Assembly: GCF_017052465.1 (NCBI RefSeq)
Contig: NZ_JAFHKT010000152.1
Location: 124,001-188,000, forward strand
Source: Arthrobacter pascens
Lineage (GTDB): Bacteria; Actinomycetota; Actinomycetes; Actinomycetales; Micrococcaceae
Length of the DNA stretch: 64,000 nt
Direction of reading: 5' to 3'
This document shows positions 1 through 7,891 of the stretch, one piece after another (positions within the stretch are counted from its first letter, which is position 1; every line of letters begins with the position of its first letter). The notes under the pieces are model-generated. The model saw nothing but the letters and a program-made list of their open reading frames with translations. It did not search any database and was not told where the DNA came from. The translations under genes and the position numbers were made by a program.

Positions 1-776
1 GCCGCTGTCTGGGCGGCGGCGGCAAAAGCCGCGATGGATGCTGTATCCAGGGTGCCGGAGCGGACGTCCCGCTCCTGGCCGCCGCCGTGCTGGACCGGCG
101 TGAGCTTCACCGCACGTCCCAGCAGCAGTGCGCCCACACCCACTGGCCCGCCGATCTTGTGGCCGGAGATGGACATGGCGTCCAGGCCGGACTCCTTGAA
201 GTCCACCGGAATGGAACCGAATGCCTGGACGGCGTCGGAGTGGACAGGCACGCCTGCGGCGTGGGACAGCTCGACGATTCGCTGCACCGGCTGGATGGTG
301 CCCACCTCGTTGTTTGCCCACATGACCGTCACTAGGGCGATTGACTGTGGATCGCGGAGGAGTTCGGCTTCGAGGACGCCGAGGTCCAGCACCCCGTTCG
401 AGTCCACGGGCAGCCAGGTGACGTCGGCACCTTCGTGCCGCTGCAGCCACTCCACCGTGTCCATAACGGCGTGATGCTCGACGGCGGAGCAGAGGATCCG
501 GTGCCGCCCCGGGTCTTCGCTGCGCCTGGACCAGTAAAGTCCCTTGACCGCAAGGTTGTCGGCCTCGGTTCCGCCCGAGGTGAAGATGACCTCCGACGGA
601 TGGGCGCCTGCGGCCGCGGCAAGGGTTTCCCGGGCGTCTTCGACGGAGCGGCGTGCCCGCCGTCCTGCGCCGTGCAGCGATGACGGGTTTCCGGTCCGAG
701 CCAACTCGCGGGTCAGCGCAGCCAGCGCCTCGGCGGCTATGGGCGTGGTGGCAGCATGATCCAGGTAAGCAGGCAC
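1..776 (-). CDS. Cysteine desulfurase (NifS/IscS type), 3' end outside window
   Basis: PLP enzyme that takes sulfur from cysteine for Fe-S clusters or thiolated tRNA. The 258 visible residues start VPAYLDHAATTP, the standard N-terminus of the family, continue with TSGGTEADN and SAVEHHAV, and include the cofactor-lysine motif SISGHKIGGP near residue 212. The GTG at 774-776 is chosen because YLDHAATTP begins right after it. No Shine-Dalgarno is present and a TAGAAT box lies 6 nt upstream, so a leaderless mRNA is likely. The C-terminal third, with the catalytic cysteine loop, is off the window. It follows the SufR-like regulator gene by 23 nt on the same strand. IscS versus NifS subtype cannot be decided. 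Confidence 0.93.
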   Translation of the reverse strand, partial: MPAYLDHAATTPIAAEALAALTRELARTGNPSSLHGAGRRARRSVEDARETLAAAAGAHPSEVIFTSGGTEADNLAVKGLYWSRRSEDPGRHRILCSAVEHHAVMDTVEWLQRHEGADVTWLPVDSNGVLDLGVLEAELLRDPQSIALVTVMWANNEVGTIQPVQRIVELSHAAGVPVHSDAVQAFGSIPVDFKESGLDAMSISGHKIGGPVGVGALLLGRAVKLTPVQHGGGQERDVRSGTLDTASIAAFAAAAQTA

Positions 777-782
777 GGGTTA

Positions 783-788
783 ATTCTA
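783..788 (-). promoter_or_regulatory. -10 box TAGAAT of the cysteine desulfurase gene
   Basis: TAGAAT on the minus strand is followed by 6 nt and then the GTG start, so transcription would begin at or next to the start codon. It lies in the 23-nt gap after the regulator gene. No convincing -35 was seen. Confidence 0.5.
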
Positions 789-799
789 CAAAGCTCTGG

Positions 800-1474
800 T
801 TAGGGCCTGATCCTGGCGCAACAGCGTCCGGCGGACCGGTCCTCCTCCACCTTCTCTTCCGGCACCCCGCAGGCGGACGCGGCACCGCTGAGGAAAGCGC
901 CGTTCATGGCGCACACGACGTCCGCGTGGCCCTCCGCCAGCCGGTGGAACGGACAGTTCAGGAGGACCATTCCTCCCTGACCGTCGGGAGCGGGACGGTA
1001 GCCGACGCGTGTCAGCAGTTGCTCCAGCGACACTCCCCCGCCGGCGGCAGCCTGCCCGCGGGCGTAGGCCGTGGCAACGAGCGCCTCGCCGACGGGACCT
1101 CGGCCTGACATCGATGACTCGATCGCCGACGCCAGGAGCTCCCCCGCCAGATCGTAGCTCCGGTCCGGGACGGACGCGCCCACTTCCTCAAGTGCGGGAC
1201 GGTACAGCTTGGCTGGCCGGCCCGAACCGGGCCCGGCCTTGCCGCCGAGCTTCCTGAATTCGACGGCGAGGAGGCCGTCCCGCACCAACCGGTCCAAGTG
1301 GAACGACGCCGTGCTTCTCGGAAGATCCAGCGCGCCTGCGGCGTCGTCACGACCGACCGCCGACTGGGCCGAGGCGACGTATTCAAAGAGGCGCCGCCGG
1401 GTAGCATCCCCCAGCGACGCCAGCGCAGCCAGCCGTTCCGCCCACGACAACTTCGCTCCTGGTTCACGGGTCAT
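800..1474 (-). CDS. SufR-like winged-helix regulator with C-terminal cysteine cluster
   Basis: 224-residue predicted DNA-binding repressor or activator of the COG2345 group. Residues ~10-80 form an ArsR-like winged helix (LASLGDATRRRLFEYV, then RSTASFHLDRLVRDGLL). The C-terminal part carries NCPFH near residue 173, followed by cysteines in a C-X13-C-X13-C-X15-CC pattern. That resembles the Fe-S ligands of SufR, although the third cysteine (SAC) lies where many relatives have none. It sits between a cysteine desulfurase gene downstream and a divergent DoxX gene. An Fe-S or redox sensing role is inferred from the cysteines and the neighbour. Confidence 0.78.
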   Translation of the reverse strand: MTREPGAKLSWAERLAALASLGDATRRRLFEYVASAQSAVGRDDAAGALDLPRSTASFHLDRLVRDGLLAVEFRKLGGKAGPGSGRPAKLYRPALEEVGASVPDRSYDLAGELLASAIESSMSGRGPVGEALVATAYARGQAAAGGGVSLEQLLTRVGYRPAPDGQGGMVLLNCPFHRLAEGHADVVCAMNGAFLSGAASACGVPEEKVEEDRSAGRCCARIRP

Positions 1475-1488
1475 GACTCCAGCGTATC

Positions 1489-1553
1489 TCTAAAAACAAG
1501 ATTCATTGCTAAATAGCTGGCAGAGATCTAAAATCAAACTATCTACTTTTAGA
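1489..1553. promoter_or_regulatory. Divergent promoter region with three TCTAAAA half-sites
   Basis: The AT-rich gap between the regulator and DoxX genes holds TCTAAAA at 1489-1495 and 1527-1533 and the inverted copy TTTTAGA at 1547-1553. The last two form an inverted repeat with a 13-nt spacer ending at the DoxX ribosome binding site. This fits an operator for the regulator transcribed from the same gap; binding itself is inferred. Confidence 0.45.
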
Positions 1554-1566
1554 AGGAGTGTGTGTC

Positions 1567-1983
1567 ATGAAAACGTCAGCATTGACCGGAACTGCGGGGA
1601 GCCAAACTGTGGCGCCGGAGCCGACCCGTCAGGCGTTCCTGCTGTTGCGCACCGTCTTCACGGTGGCGCCCATCCTCTTTGGCCTCGATAAATTCGCCAA
1701 CCTCCTCACCGACTGGACAACGTATCTCGCTCCGGTGGCGACGTCGGTGATCCCGGTGTCGGCGCAGACCTTCATGTATGCGGTGGGGATCATTGAGATC
1801 CTCGCGGGAATCCTGGTTGCCGTCCGTCCGCGGATCGGCTCGCTGGTGGTGGCCGCCTGGCTGGTGGGGATCATCGTGAACCTGCTCATCCTGGGCAACT
1901 TCTATGACGTTGCCCTGCGCGACTTCGGCCTCTTCGTGGGCGCAGTCGCACTGAACCGGCTCGCCACGGCCGCTGGAAAGTAG
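1567..1983 (+). CDS. DoxX family membrane protein
   Basis: 138-residue small membrane protein with four hydrophobic segments (about residues 22-42, 55-75, 80-100, 105-130 with charged loops between). LLRTVFTVAPILFGLDKFANL is split as a DoxX-type first helix with the FG.DK motif. DoxX relatives are linked to redox or sulfur chemistry at the membrane, but their function is not fixed. The ATG at 1567 is preferred over the GTG at 1558 because AAGGAG at 1553-1558 lies 8 nt before it. It is divergent from the SufR-like regulator, which probably controls it. Confidence 0.8.
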   Translation: MKTSALTGTAGSQTVAPEPTRQAFLLLRTVFTVAPILFGLDKFANLLTDWTTYLAPVATSVIPVSAQTFMYAVGIIEILAGILVAVRPRIGSLVVAAWLVGIIVNLLILGNFYDVALRDFGLFVGAVALNRLATAAGK

Positions 1984-2007
1984 CGCAGCAGGGGGTGGGC
2001 CCGGCCC

Positions 2008-2727
2008 TTACTCCGCAGGCGGCACGACGGCCAGCCAGCGCTCAACGTCTCCCCTGGCGGCGGTAAGGGCCGACGCCGATGGGCAGGCAACCGTCACGAA
2101 GACGGATGAACCCGCCTGCCCGAATACCCTGGCAAGCATGGCGGCCTTGCCCTTGGGCAGGGCCGCACGCTCAAAGACCAGGACGTCAACGGTAGGTCCT
2201 GGCTTGCCCGGCTCCCCACCCCAGCGGAGGACCGCCGGTTTCAGGTACTTCGGCAGGATCGTGGGATCGAGATAGGCGAAGAGCTTTTCCGTCGATTCCC
2301 GGTCGTTGCCTGCCACGAGCGGCCACTGGTTAGTCCGAACCTTGGCCGCGGCCAGGCAGCCTCCGGAATTCCGGTATTCGCTGGCGCCTCCGGCGGAGTT
2401 CCCGGCACTCCGCCACCCCGGCGCTGCCGCCAGCCCTTCGGACACCTGCACCGGAACACCGCGGGCCAACGTGGCCCCGGCGGAAAATGGCATGCTGCGC
2501 GCGGCGACGGCGCCGGCGTCGTGACCGGGGGTGACGGTGGGAGCAGCCGGCTGGGGGGTGGCCGGTGTAGTTTGCCGGACACTGGGATCAGGGACGCCCA
2601 CGCTGCAGCCGGCCAGCACTGCGGCAGCGACGGCGGCCAGCACTACCCGGGTGGAACGCGCCAGTCCGGTCTGCCCGTCCCCCCTGCCTGTCTGGCCGGT
2701 CCGGCCCAGTTCGCCTACCCCTGCCAT
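2008..2727 (-). CDS. Putative lipoprotein of unknown function
   Basis: 239 residues. A hydrophobic segment VVLAAVAAAVLAGC gives a lipobox (LAGC, cysteine near residue 41), followed by a Pro/Thr-rich linker and a ~150-residue extracellular domain with two further cysteines (GGCLAAAK and VACPSA) that could form a disulfide. The start is ATG at 2727, or GTG at 2733 (2 residues longer); the GAGG 5 nt before the ATG favours the former. The signal region is preceded by a charged ~25-residue extension, unusual for a lipoprotein. No family was recognised. Confidence 0.72.
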   Translation of the reverse strand: MAGVGELGRTGQTGRGDGQTGLARSTRVVLAAVAAAVLAGCSVGVPDPSVRQTTPATPQPAAPTVTPGHDAGAVAARSMPFSAGATLARGVPVQVSEGLAAAPGWRSAGNSAGGASEYRNSGGCLAAAKVRTNQWPLVAGNDRESTEKLFAYLDPTILPKYLKPAVLRWGGEPGKPGPTVDVLVFERAALPKGKAAMLARVFGQAGSSVFVTVACPSASALTAARGDVERWLAVVPPAE

Positions 2728-2870
2728 CTCCACCTCACAAATTTACGTATGCGACTGGCATCCGGCAGAAGCCCGGGCGCCACGGTCCTTCGAAGAGTCT
2801 AGACGGCGCCGGCCGCCCCTTCCTGGCCGGCAGGGAACCAGGGAGACAGGCACGGACGTTGTCTGACTAG

Positions 2871-2894
2871 TCGGGCATTGCCGCCCGATATGCT
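2871..2894 (+). promoter_or_regulatory. Inverted repeat abutting a -10 box before the J-domain gene
   Basis: TCGGGC (2871-2876) and GCCCGA (2883-2888) are perfect inverted arms around a 6-nt spacer, directly followed by TATGCT (2889-2894), a plausible -10. The position in the promoter spacer suggests an operator. The leader to the TTG start would be about 45 nt. Confidence 0.35.
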
Positions 2895-2945
2895 TGGCAG
2901 ACCCGGCGGCGTGCGCGCCGGCAACATTCAACCGAAGGACCTTGC

Positions 2946-3893
2946 TTGACCGAGGGAAACAGCTCCCACTACGAGGTACTCCGCGTCCCCGTGACCGCAA
3001 CGGACAAAGAGATCAAGGTTGCCTACCGCAGGGCGGCACGGGTCTCGCATCCGGACCACGGCGGTGACGCCGCCACCTTCCGGCAGGTCACGCTTGCGTA
3101 TGAAACCCTGATCGATCCGCGGCGAAGGGCTGCCTACGACCGTTCGTACGCCACGGGTCCCCGGCACCGGAGCAGGGCAGGCGCGGACGAGGCCCATTTT
3201 GATGCACCGGCGGCAGGAAGCCATGCCTCTGCGACGATCCACCGGCCCGGCACTCCACGGAACACCTCCGGCGACGATCCTGTCTACGTGCCTCCGTTCG
3301 ACCTGCCCGGGGCCGTCCCGCTGATCCCCTTTGACGTAGCCAGCCAGCAGGTCCACGGGATGCCAAGGAAGCGCGGCATCTTCGGGGCCGAGGCCCGGAT
3401 CCAGCGCGAGATGCGCACTGTCCAGTTGATCAGTCGGCAGGTTCTTCCGGCCATTCCGGCAGCCCGGCTCATCAACGGGCTGCAGTCCCCGGCAGACAAC
3501 AGCCACATCGACCACGCGTTGCTGTCCGGCTACCGGCTGGCTCTTATCGGATCCATGCTCCTGCCCAAGGGCGCCTACGCCTGGGACGGTGCCACCCTGA
3601 AGCACGGCAGCCGGTCCATCGCTCCCCCGCAGCTGACGCAGGTGGTCTGGGCGATGCAGGACATCTTCCCCGAACTGAACGTGACCGGATGGACGGTGGT
3701 CCACAGCCCGGACGGCAACCTTCACGAGCCGGTCATTGACCACCACCGCCGGTCCCGCGCCTCCTCCGACGTGATGCAGGTGGTCAACGCCGCGGGGCTC
3801 GCCAGGGGACTGAAGCAGTTCCTCGCTGCCGGTCCGGCCCCGAACACTGTCAATGTCCCGGTGCTGGCCAGGCTGCTGCGGGGGATGCACTGA
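2946..3893 (+). CDS. J-domain (DnaJ-like) protein
   Basis: 315 residues. Residues 7-68 are a J domain (HYEVLRVPVTATDKEIKVAY, HPD at 37-39, YDRSY) that would stimulate an Hsp70 ATPase. There is no G/F-rich or zinc region, so it is not DnaJ itself. The rest (about 115-315) is a conserved-looking domain starting VYVPPFDLPGAVPL and ending in VNVPVLARLLRG, resembling the tail that actinobacterial J proteins share with nuclease-related membrane-free proteins; I cannot name it. The TTG start is supported by GAAGGA at 2934-2939, 6 nt upstream. It stands alone between the lipoprotein and trmL. Confidence 0.8.
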   Translation: MTEGNSSHYEVLRVPVTATDKEIKVAYRRAARVSHPDHGGDAATFRQVTLAYETLIDPRRRAAYDRSYATGPRHRSRAGADEAHFDAPAAGSHASATIHRPGTPRNTSGDDPVYVPPFDLPGAVPLIPFDVASQQVHGMPRKRGIFGAEARIQREMRTVQLISRQVLPAIPAARLINGLQSPADNSHIDHALLSGYRLALIGSMLLPKGAYAWDGATLKHGSRSIAPPQLTQVVWAMQDIFPELNVTGWTVVHSPDGNLHEPVIDHHRRSRASSDVMQVVNAAGLARGLKQFLAAGPAPNTVNVPVLARLLRGMH

Positions 3894-3916
3894 GACTGCA
3901 CCGGACAAAACCCCGT

Positions 3917-3957
3917 CCCGGTACTAGGCGCCCCGGTACTAGGCGCCCGGCACTAGG
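3917..3957 (+). repeat. Three tandem ~15-nt repeats before trmL
   Basis: CCCGGTACTAGGCGC occurs at 3917-3931 and 3932-3946, and a truncated, slightly changed copy CCCGGCACTAGG at 3946-3957. The last copy contributes the first bases of the -10 box of trmL. Slippage or a repeated promoter element could explain it. Confidence 0.7.
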
Positions 3958-3959
3958 AT
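3954..3959 (+). promoter_or_regulatory. -10 box TAGGAT of trmL
   Basis: TAGGAT is followed by 6 nt and the GTG start; no Shine-Dalgarno is present, suggesting a leaderless transcript. Confidence 0.5.
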
Positions 3960-3965
3960 GGAACG

Positions 3966-4433
3966 GTGTTCCGCATCCTCTTCCACACCCCTGAAATCCC
4001 GGGCAATACCGGCAACGCAATACGGCTTGCCGCCATTACCGGCGCCGAACTCCACCTCGTTGAACCGCTGGGCTTCGACTTCTCGGATGCCAAGCTGCGC
4101 CGGGCGGGGCTCGACTACCACGATCTTGCCGTCGTGACCGTGCATCCGGACCTCGAGTCTGCATGGAAGGCCCTGCAGCCGGACCGGGTATTTGCCTTCA
4201 CCTCCGATGGCGAAAAGTCGTATACGGACATCGCCTACCGGCCGGGCGACGTCCTGCTGTTCGGCCCGGAGTCGGTGGGCCTGCCGGAGCACGTCAAGAA
4301 CGATCCCCACGTAACCTCGAGGGTGCGGCTGCCCATGCTGCCCTCGCTGCGGTCACTGAACCTGGCGAATGCGGCGTCCATCGCCGTGTACGAGGCGTGG
4401 CGCCAGCAGGGCTTCGCCGGCGCACAGGTCTGA
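3966..4433 (+). CDS. trmL: tRNA (cytidine(34)-2'-O)-methyltransferase, SPOUT family
   Basis: 155 residues, the usual length of TrmL/YibK. It methylates the ribose of the wobble base in tRNA-Leu anticodons using SAM. Visible motifs are HTPEIPGNTGNAIRLAA near the N-terminus, LLFGPESVGLP and the knot-forming LPMLPSLRSLNLANAASIAV, all typical of the SPOUT trefoil knot. The GTG at 3966 begins MFRILFHTPEIPGN, matching the family N-terminus. No partner gene adjoins it. sigK lies 220 nt downstream with its own promoter. Confidence 0.92.
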   Translation: MFRILFHTPEIPGNTGNAIRLAAITGAELHLVEPLGFDFSDAKLRRAGLDYHDLAVVTVHPDLESAWKALQPDRVFAFTSDGEKSYTDIAYRPGDVLLFGPESVGLPEHVKNDPHVTSRVRLPMLPSLRSLNLANAASIAVYEAWRQQGFAGAQV

Positions 4434-4640
4434 CAGGCGGCCCGCACCGGCCCGGCAATTCATATTCCCGCATGGGGGCACCCATCCGATGCGCAGCCCG
4501 CAGCGAATCACTGCTGAGGTCAAATCCCGGGGATGAGGAGCGACAGGTGAGAACAGTGCGTGCGGGCAGGCCAGCATCCGGTATTGCCCGAAACAGTGCT
4601 GCCGTCCCCGGAATGTGCGCCCAGGGGCCGTCCGGCGACC

Positions 4641-4646
4641 TATGCT
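4641..4646 (+). promoter_or_regulatory. -10 box TATGCT of sigK
   Basis: TATGCT ends 8 nt before the ATG at 4655, with no Shine-Dalgarno between. The 220-nt gap after trmL shows no other gene. Confidence 0.45.
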
Positions 4647-4654
4647 TGACTGTG

Positions 4655-5260
4655 ATGGAAACTCCCAACGCGCCGAACTTCGACGCCCCAGCGCCGCCGG
4701 GCACCGCCGTCGATCTTAACCGCCAGCTGGCAGCATTGCTGGAACGCATCGCCAACGGTGACCAGCCTGCATTCGCCGAGTTCTACCGGCTGACCTCACG
4801 CCGGGTGTACGGCATGGCCAGGCGCGTCCTGATTGATCCGGAGCTCAGCGAAGACGCCACACAAGAGGTTTTCCTGCAGGTCTGGCAGAATGCCGCCAAA
4901 TTCGACGCCGCCAGCGGAAGCCCGCTGGCATGGCTCATGACCATCTCCCACCGCCGTGCCGTGGACAAGGTGAGATCCTCGCAGTCTTCCAATGACCGAG
5001 AGGCCAGGTACGGTGCCGGCAACCAGGACATCGACCATGACTCCGTGGCTGATGAAGTGGACAGCCGGCTGGAAGCCGACGCCGTGGTGCGGTGCCTGGG
5101 AACGCTTACCGAGACACAGCAGGAGTCGGTGCGGCTGGCCTACTACGGCGGACTGACGTATCGGGAAGTCGCCGAAAAGCTCGGCGCTGCCATACCTACC
5201 ATCAAGTCCCGCATCCGCGACGGACTGATCCGACTGAAGAATTGCTTGGGGGTGAGTTGA
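4655..5260 (+). CDS. sigK: ECF RNA polymerase sigma factor SigK
   Basis: 201-residue ECF sigma factor. Region 2 (about 40-115) contains FYRLTSRRVYGMARRVL and EDATQEVFLQVWQ; region 4 (about 145-198) contains LTETQQESVRLAYYGGLTY and a helix-turn-helix ending IKSRIRDGLIRLKNCL. The reading frame stays open far upstream, but ATG 4655 gives the family length and follows the TATGCT box. It is immediately followed, 1 nt after its stop, by an RskA-like anti-sigma gene, the SigK arrangement known from mycobacteria. Activity is presumably released by regulated proteolysis of RskA. Confidence 0.9.
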   Translation: METPNAPNFDAPAPPGTAVDLNRQLAALLERIANGDQPAFAEFYRLTSRRVYGMARRVLIDPELSEDATQEVFLQVWQNAAKFDAASGSPLAWLMTISHRRAVDKVRSSQSSNDREARYGAGNQDIDHDSVADEVDSRLEADAVVRCLGTLTETQQESVRLAYYGGLTYREVAEKLGAAIPTIKSRIRDGLIRLKNCLGVS

Positions 5261-5261
5261 A

Positions 5262-6098
5262 ATGAACGAATCGCACGATCCGAACGGCCGCCGGTTGCCG
5301 CGGGCGTTCGCTGCCGACATTTCCACTGACCTGACCGCCGGCCGCGCTGTGGAACTTGCCGAGGTTTATGCCTTGGACGCCGTCAGCGACGCGGAGCGGA
5401 GCGCCATCGAAGAGTACGTTAAGACCGCTCCGGAGGCGGAGCGGGAATCCTTCAACGAACGCGTCCGCCAGGCCAGGGAAACACTGGCCGTCGCGTTTAC
5501 CGCCGAGGAGGAACCTCCGGCGGACCTGTTCGGGCGGATAGTCGCCCAGCTTCCGGTCAACCCTGCCGCGGAGCACTATGAGGCACAGGCGGCGCAGCCG
5601 CCCGCGGCGGATGATCTTGCTGCCGCCCGGGAACGCCGCGACGTCCGACGCCGGGCCTCCGGCATGCGGAACTGGCTCATCGGCGTTGCTGCCGCCGCCG
5701 TCATCGCCCTGGGCGGCGTGGGCGTCGGCGCCTACATGGCCAACCAGAATGATCCCCTGACACAGGTCCTCCAGGCGCAGGACGTGCGCCAGGCGACGGT
5801 CGACGTCAGCGGCGGCGGCACCGCCACGGTGTCCATATCGCCGTCGAAGGACGCCCTGGTGGTGCGGATGAAGGACGTGCCGGCACCTCCCCCGGGCAAG
5901 GTGTACCAGATGTGGCTGATTCCCAAGGACGGGTCCACTCCGGTCTCCCAGGGGCTGATGGATGCGGAGGCACTGTCCAAGCCCGCCGTCGTCAAGGGCA
6001 TCAGTTCCGCTGCCTCGCTGGGCATCACTGTGGAACCGGCCGGCGGCTCGTCTGCCCCGACATCCGCCACGGTCGCTGCGGCGCCGCTCAGTACGTGA
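5262..6098 (+). CDS. rskA: Anti-sigma-K factor, RskA family
   Basis: 278-residue single-pass membrane protein. The cytoplasmic N-terminus (about 1-135) holds an anti-sigma domain (VELAEVYALDAVSDAERSA), then one membrane helix at about 138-158 (WLIGVAAAAVIALGGVGVGAY) and an extracytoplasmic RskA C-terminal domain (VYQMWLIPKDGSTPVSQG, GITVEPAGGS). It would bind and hold SigK until cleaved by site-1 and site-2 proteases. Only 1 nt separates it from sigK, implying co-translation. The tail ends in a low-complexity Ala/Thr/Ser stretch. Confidence 0.92.
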   Translation: MNESHDPNGRRLPRAFAADISTDLTAGRAVELAEVYALDAVSDAERSAIEEYVKTAPEAERESFNERVRQARETLAVAFTAEEEPPADLFGRIVAQLPVNPAAEHYEAQAAQPPAADDLAAARERRDVRRRASGMRNWLIGVAAAAVIALGGVGVGAYMANQNDPLTQVLQAQDVRQATVDVSGGGTATVSISPSKDALVVRMKDVPAPPPGKVYQMWLIPKDGSTPVSQGLMDAEALSKPAVVKGISSAASLGITVEPAGGSSAPTSATVAAAPLST

Positions 6099-6141
6099 GC
6101 GGCGCGCAGCACCTGGGCAGGCGCCGTGTTGACGCTTTAGC

Positions 6142-6918
6142 CTAGAACCCGGCGATCGTACCCGGGCCGTTGACGGCTACGACATGGAAGGCCTCGGCGC
6201 TTCGCCCTTCGGGCAGGCCGGCCCGCTGTGCGTTCAGCACCATGCCGTTCCGCACCGTGTTCTCCATGGCGGCGGCATCGGGATGCTGGCTGACGTGGAC
6301 GTGCAGCGCCGCCAGTTTGCTTTCCACATGCTCGGTGACGTCGACGAAATGGTTTTCCCGTTCCTCCGGCCCGGCAAACAGCCAGAGCCAGGGAACTTTG
6401 TAGGCCTCCAGCCCGGACTCGGCGAGCTCAGGGTACGCGTAGGGGTTTTCAACGGCGGGGTAGATGGCACGCGTGACAGCCTCGCCCACGGCAAGGTGGT
6501 CGGGGTGGCTCTTCTGGATGCGGTTCCAGTTTCGCTCGGGATGCATGGACAGCACGACGTCGGGACGGAGTTCGCGGATCAGCTTCACGACTCCCCACAT
6601 CACCAGATGGTTTGGTTCGAGGAACCCGTCCCGCTCGTGGAGGTAGTGGATGTCCGTGACCCCGACAAGTGCTGCCGCGCGTTCCTGCTCGGCAGCCCGC
6701 AGGGCAATGATTTCTTCCCGGTGGGCAGGATCGAACCCGCCCGCATCGCCGTCGGTCATGATGCAGTAACTGACCTCGACGCCGGCGGCGGTCCAGGCAG
6801 CGACGGTGCCGGCAGCACCAAAGTCGATGTCGTCAGGGTGGGCCGCGAAACAGAGCACCCGCTCAACCCGGTGCTTGTCCGGGTTGAACGGGCTCTGCGC
6901 TGGAGCGTGGGCGGTCAA
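6142..6918 (-). CDS. PIG-L family zinc deacetylase
   Basis: 258 residues. AAHPDDIDFGAAG near the N-terminus and MHPERNWNRIQKSHPDH in the middle supply the zinc ligands (HPDD and the distal histidine) of LmbE/MshB/Mca enzymes, which deacetylate N-acetylglucosaminyl substrates. A role in mycothiol or a similar pathway is possible, but the substrate is unknown. The TTG at 6918 lies 4 nt after the etfA stop, with AAGGGC upstream; the open frame extends to 6981 inside etfA but lacks support. It is likely the last gene of etfB-etfA-PIG-L. Confidence 0.87.
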   Translation of the reverse strand: MTAHAPAQSPFNPDKHRVERVLCFAAHPDDIDFGAAGTVAAWTAAGVEVSYCIMTDGDAGGFDPAHREEIIALRAAEQERAAALVGVTDIHYLHERDGFLEPNHLVMWGVVKLIRELRPDVVLSMHPERNWNRIQKSHPDHLAVGEAVTRAIYPAVENPYAYPELAESGLEAYKVPWLWLFAGPEERENHFVDVTEHVESKLAALHVHVSQHPDAAAMENTVRNGMVLNAQRAGLPEGRSAEAFHVVAVNGPGTIAGF

Positions 6919-6922
6919 GGAT

Positions 6923-7876
6923 TCAGCCCTTGCGCTTCTTGATTTCTGCAGTGGCCTGCGGGAGTACCTTGAAGAGGTCACCGACGATGCCGAAGTCCGC
7001 GATTTCGAAAACCGGAGATTCGGCGTCCTTGTTCACGGCAACGATCACCTTGGCCGTCTGCATGCCGGCCTTCTGCTGGATGGCGCCGGAGATTCCCGCT
7101 GAGATGTAGAGCTGCGGGGAGACAACCTTGCCGGTCTGGCCCACCTGGGCGTCGTGGCTGATCCAGCCGGCATCGGTGGCTGCGCGGGAGGCCCCCACCG
7201 CTGCACCGAGGGCGTCCGCCAGTTCCTCGACCGGGGTGAAGTCCCCGTCCAGGCCGCGGCCGCCGGCCACCACGATCCGGGCATCCGTGAGGTCGGGGCG
7301 TCCGCTCGCGACCTTCTGCTCGCGGGCGGTGATCCGGGCAGCCGTGGCGGCCGCATCGGCAGGAACGTCCACCGTCACGGTTTCGGGCGTGGCAAGCGCT
7401 GCGGCCGGTTCCGGGTTCACGCTGTTGGCTTTGACCGAGAACACGCTGACGGGCGTGGTGGCCTTTGCCGCGGTGGCGTAGGACCCTGCCAGCACCGACT
7501 TGTGGGCGGTGCCGTCGGCGTCGACTGCGACGACGTCGGTGATCACGCCGGCGCTCAGGCGGATTCCGAGCCGGGCCGCGATTTCCTTGCCCTCGGGCGA
7601 GTTGTCCAGCAGCACCGACGTGGCGCCGGACTTGTCCACTGCCGCCGCCACGAAGGCCGCCTTGGCGGCCACCAGGTAGTCGTCCAGGTCATCGGCGGAC
7701 GGGCGGTAGACGGCGGCGGCGCCGTAGGCACCCAGGGTGGTGGCGGCGTCGTCGTGCAGTTCGCCGTTGACTGCGACGGCAGTCTCCCCGAGGGAGCGGG
7801 CGATGGTCAGGAGTTCCAGGCTGCTCTTCTTGAGGACCTGGCCCGGGTTGTCAATGAATACGAGTACGTTTGCCAT
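6923..7876 (-). CDS. etfA: Electron transfer flavoprotein, alpha subunit
   Basis: 317 residues. The N-terminal half is the alpha/beta domain (MANVLVFIDNPGQVLKKSS); the C-terminal FAD domain (about 190-317) contains VGASRAATDAGW, GQTGKVVSPQLYI and SGAIQQKAGMQ, the FAD-binding signature. With EtfB it carries electrons from acyl-CoA and other dehydrogenases to the quinone pool. It begins 15 nt after the etfB stop and is cotranscribed with it. Confidence 0.96.
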   Translation of the reverse strand: MANVLVFIDNPGQVLKKSSLELLTIARSLGETAVAVNGELHDDAATTLGAYGAAAVYRPSADDLDDYLVAAKAAFVAAAVDKSGATSVLLDNSPEGKEIAARLGIRLSAGVITDVVAVDADGTAHKSVLAGSYATAAKATTPVSVFSVKANSVNPEPAAALATPETVTVDVPADAAATAARITAREQKVASGRPDLTDARIVVAGGRGLDGDFTPVEELADALGAAVGASRAATDAGWISHDAQVGQTGKVVSPQLYISAGISGAIQQKAGMQTAKVIVAVNKDAESPVFEIADFGIVGDLFKVLPQATAEIKKRKG

Positions 7877-7891
7877 GTGTTGTGATCCCTC

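Noticed and set aside
2928..3908. 326-codon minus-strand frame opposite the J-domain gene
   Set aside because: The plus strand encodes a clear J domain with HPD; the minus frame has no recognisable content.
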